A stretch of DNA of 64,000 nt, from positions 1 to 64,000 of the forward strand of contig JAJRWR010000014.1 in NCBI GenBank assembly GCA_024276695.1. The letters are read 5' to 3'. Of the stretch, positions 61,761-64,000 are shown one piece after another. Positions within the stretch are counted from its first letter, which is position 1, and the number at the start of each line of letters is the position of its first letter. The translations under genes and the position numbers were made by a program. The notes beneath the pieces were generated by a model that had not been told where the DNA came from, did not search any database, and saw nothing but the letters and a program-made list of their open reading frames with translations. Origin of the DNA: an archaeon (GTDB taxonomy: Archaea; Thermoproteota; Nitrososphaeria; Nitrososphaerales; Nitrosopumilaceae).

Positions 61761-63176
61761 ATGCCTAAAAAGTCTGTAACCTTTAACAAGGGTAAACCCA
61801 CTAATTACAAAATGACCTATCAAGAATCAGAATGGGGCGATTCTCCATCACTAAAATCTTATACACTATTAAATTTTCGTACACTTCCACAGATTCAAAA
61901 TCTTAGTGAAGAAACTCAATTTGAAATGGAGGTTGTAGGAAATGTTTTACCATTTAAAGCAAATAATTATGTTGTTGAACAATTAATTGATTGGAATAAT
62001 ATTCCAAACGATCCTATCTTTGTGTTAACCTTCCCTCAAAAAGGAATGCTAAAATCAGAGCATTATAAAAAAATGGAAACTGCGCTAAAAAATAATTTAG
62101 ATAAAAAAGAAATTACCAAAATTGCAAACGAAATTCGTTTACAATTAAATCCACACCCTGCAGGTCAAATAGAACTAAATGTACCAACATTGAAAGATGG
62201 TACCAAATTATATGGAATGCAGCACAAATACAAAGAAACATGTCTCTTTTTCCCTAGTCAAAGTCAAACATGTCATGCATATTGTAGTTTTTGTTTTAGA
62301 TGGCCACAATTTGTTGGTATGGATGAAATGAAATTTGCAATGCAAGAAGGTGAACAACTTGTTCAATATGTCAAAGAACATACAGAAATCAGCGATGTAC
62401 TTTTCACAGGCGGTGATCCAATGATTATGAAAGCAAAAATTTTCTCAAAATACGTTGATGCTCTAATTGATGCAAAATTATCTAATCTTAAAACAATTAG
62501 GATTGGAACAAAGGCTCTAGCATACTGGCCTTACAAATTTTTAACAGATTCTGATTCTCAAGAAATGTTAGATGTTTTTAAAAAAATTACTGATAATGGA
62601 TTACATTTGGCATTTATGGCTCACTTTAATCATTTGAATGAATTATCAACAGGTGCAGTAAAAAATGCAATTAAAGAAGTAAGAAAAACAGATGCACAAA
62701 TTAGAACTCAATCTCCTTTATTGGCACATATCAATGATGATGCAGAAATGTGGGCAAAAATGTGGACTAAACAAGTTCAGCTTGGATGTGTTCCATACTA
62801 CATGTTTGTAGTAAGAGATACAGGTGCACAACATCATTTTGGAGTTTCACTAGTCAAGGCATACGAAATTTTCAGAAAAGCATACTCTTCAGTTAGTGGA
62901 TTAGCAAGAACGGTTCGTGGACCCAGCATGTCTGCAACTCCTGGAAAAGTGCATGTAATTGGAACCGCAAATCTAAATGATCAAAAGGTTATTGTTTTGA
63001 GATTTTTACAGGGTAGAAATCCTGATTGGGTACAGGTACCATTCTTTGCAAAATATGATGAAAATGCAATTTGGTTAGATGATCTAAAACCTGCATTCAC
63101 TGATAAATTCTTCTTTGATGAAGAAATGAAAAATTTCAAAGCAACAAATCCAATTGAAGATTACCCTGAATCTTAG
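61761..63176 (+). CDS. kamA: Lysine 2,3-aminomutase-like radical SAM enzyme
   Basis: 471 residues. The radical SAM motif is CHAYCSFCFRWPQ (about 172-184, CxxxCxxC), with TGGDPMIM after it. KamA family members move amino groups (lysine to beta-lysine, or glutamate to beta-glutamate), usually for osmolyte or antibiotic synthesis. Nepsilon-acetyl-beta-lysine is an archaeal osmolyte, but the partner acetyltransferase is not in the window, so the substrate is undecided. Confidence 0.85.
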   Translation: MPKKSVTFNKGKPTNYKMTYQESEWGDSPSLKSYTLLNFRTLPQIQNLSEETQFEMEVVGNVLPFKANNYVVEQLIDWNNIPNDPIFVLTFPQKGMLKSEHYKKMETALKNNLDKKEITKIANEIRLQLNPHPAGQIELNVPTLKDGTKLYGMQHKYKETCLFFPSQSQTCHAYCSFCFRWPQFVGMDEMKFAMQEGEQLVQYVKEHTEISDVLFTGGDPMIMKAKIFSKYVDALIDAKLSNLKTIRIGTKALAYWPYKFLTDSDSQEMLDVFKKITDNGLHLAFMAHFNHLNELSTGAVKNAIKEVRKTDAQIRTQSPLLAHINDDAEMWAKMWTKQVQLGCVPYYMFVVRDTGAQHHFGVSLVKAYEIFRKAYSSVSGLARTVRGPSMSATPGKVHVIGTANLNDQKVIVLRFLQGRNPDWVQVPFFAKYDENAIWLDDLKPAFTDKFFFDEEMKNFKATNPIEDYPES

Positions 63177-63250
63177 AATTAACCTGACAAACTTGCCAAT
63201 TCAAACTTACAAGACCACATTAGTAAAATAATTTACAAAAAATATCAAAA

Positions 63251-64000
63251 TTGAATATAGATCAAGTATTACAAACTATTAAAGACGAAAACATTTCCTT
63301 CATTGATTTTTGGTTTGTAGACATTTTTGGTGAATTACATAATGTGGGAATGCCAAGTTATGCAATTGATAAAAATAGTTTTGTAAATGGTCTTGAAAAA
63401 TTAGATGCAAGTTCAATAGTTGGATTCAAATCTGTAAATAATTCTGATATGATTTTAATGCCAGATCCAAATTCATTCAAAATTCTTCCTAATGATTATG
63501 ATCCAGGAAATAGAAAAAATGCAAGAATATTTTGTGATCTATATGATGGTAGTGCAAACAAAGCAGCACGTTATAATCGAGATTCTAGAGGAATAGCACA
63601 TAAGGCATCAGAGAAACTAAAAGAATTTGGATTAACTCATACCAATTGGGGCCCAGAAATAGAATTTTTTGTATTTGATTCTATCAATGTTTATCCATCT
63701 CCATATGCTGCAACACATTCTGGAGGTGGTTCTGGATATTCTATAGAATCTAAAGAATCACCATGGCTAAAGGAAATGTAAGCACTGCAATTGATCTCAA
63801 AGAAGGATATTATCCATCACAACCTAAAGATACGCTTGATGGATTTAGAAAGGATGTTTGTGATGATTTGTATAATTATTTTGGAATAAAAATTGAAGCT
63901 GAACATCATGAGGTTGCAACTTCAGGTCAATGTGAAATCAATTTAGTCTATGATGAAATGATTGCAATGGCTGATAATGTTATTGCAGTTAAAAATTTAG
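63251..64000 (+). pseudogene. Second glutamine synthetase, frameshifted and cut by the window end
   Basis: The first frame from TTG 63251 reads a GS N terminus (MNIDQVLQTIKDENISFIDF) through YSIESKESPWLKEM and stops at 63779-63781. Another frame continues the enzyme: KGNVSTAIDLKEGYYPSQ, then HHEVATSGQCEIN, to the window edge. The intact first glnA in this window (47065) has ESKEAPW followed by a GYYPS block, so the true join is ...SPW, A, KGN. One missing G in the GG of CCATGGCTAAAG (63764-63770) explains the break. Both halves are coherent GS, so it is one gene with a one-base deletion. Upstream 63177-63250 shows nothing notable. Confidence 0.8.

Noticed and set aside
1-64000. CRISPR arrays, insertion sequences, prophage, integrase or attachment sites
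   Set aside because: No regularly spaced repeats, transposase or integrase motifs were seen; the tRNA-Pro has no duplicated 3' end nearby.

Overview
The window looks like chromosome of a marine ammonia-oxidising archaeon (Thaumarchaeota/Nitrososphaerota, Nitrosopumilus-like). The evidence is low G+C with A/T-rich spacers, many GTG and TTG starts, TATA boxes 24-28 nt upstream of apparently leaderless starts, and archaeal or thaumarchaeal markers: both subunits of DNA polymerase D, Orc1/Cdc6, GINS, TFB, an ESCRT-III (CdvB-like) protein, thermosome, Cdc48/VAT, geranylgeranylglyceryl phosphate synthase, CCA-adding enzyme and TrmG10. I see no rRNA, CRISPR array, transposase or prophage. One tRNA, Pro(GGG), is present.

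Layout. 0-2 kb: assimilatory sulfate activation and reduction (cysH, sat, start of a membrane protein). Their counterparts cysQ and cysC lie at 18-19.3 kb. 2-7 kb: a THUMP/ThiI-like protein, a glycosyltransferase, small zinc-ribbon proteins, an SDR and a flippase-like membrane protein. 7.5-11.5 kb: a GPN-loop GTPase, homoserine kinase, and queC, folE and queE for preQ0/archaeosine. 11.5-16.7 kb: an envelope and regulation block with a secreted coiled-coil protein, a membrane-spanning winged-helix regulator, a small winged-helix regulator with a repeat-rich upstream region, and a CdvB paralogue. 17-24.5 kb: SDR, cysQ/cysC, hemerythrin, Na+/H+ antiporter, small proteins, a frameshifted crcB and TFB. 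25-34.5 kb: Cdc48, Hsp20, an ACT protein, NDH-2, a secreted cyclophilin, CbiE, a cupredoxin-like protein and a SpoIIM-like protein. 34.5-43.6 kb: a replication island (polD small subunit, orc1/cdc6, a candidate oriC, a conserved small gene, an AbrB-like protein, GGGP synthase, polD large subunit). 43.6-64 kb: glyA, thermosome, glnA, Gins51, AN1 zinc finger, SDR/SQR-like pair, tRNA-Pro, RNA-processing genes (cca, thpR, rnz, trmG10), SIR2, prs, an MscS channel, KamA and a second glutamine synthetase cut by the window end.

The most notable signals are these. (1) A well-formed replication origin beside orc1/cdc6 has two identical 31-bp origin-recognition-box-like repeats facing an oppositely oriented degenerate box across an A/T-rich segment. 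(2) Two intergenic segments fold into long imperfect helices and look like unassigned structured RNAs (about 4425-4492 and 16702-16794). (3) Five genes are disrupted by a single change: three one-base deletions in short homopolymers (thiI-like, crcB, second glnA) and two in-frame stops (hsp20, a small ORF). The three deletions resemble sequencing or assembly errors as much as real decay. (4) The 11.5-14 kb block has an extracytoplasmic-sensing winged-helix protein translationally coupled to a secreted coiled-coil protein.
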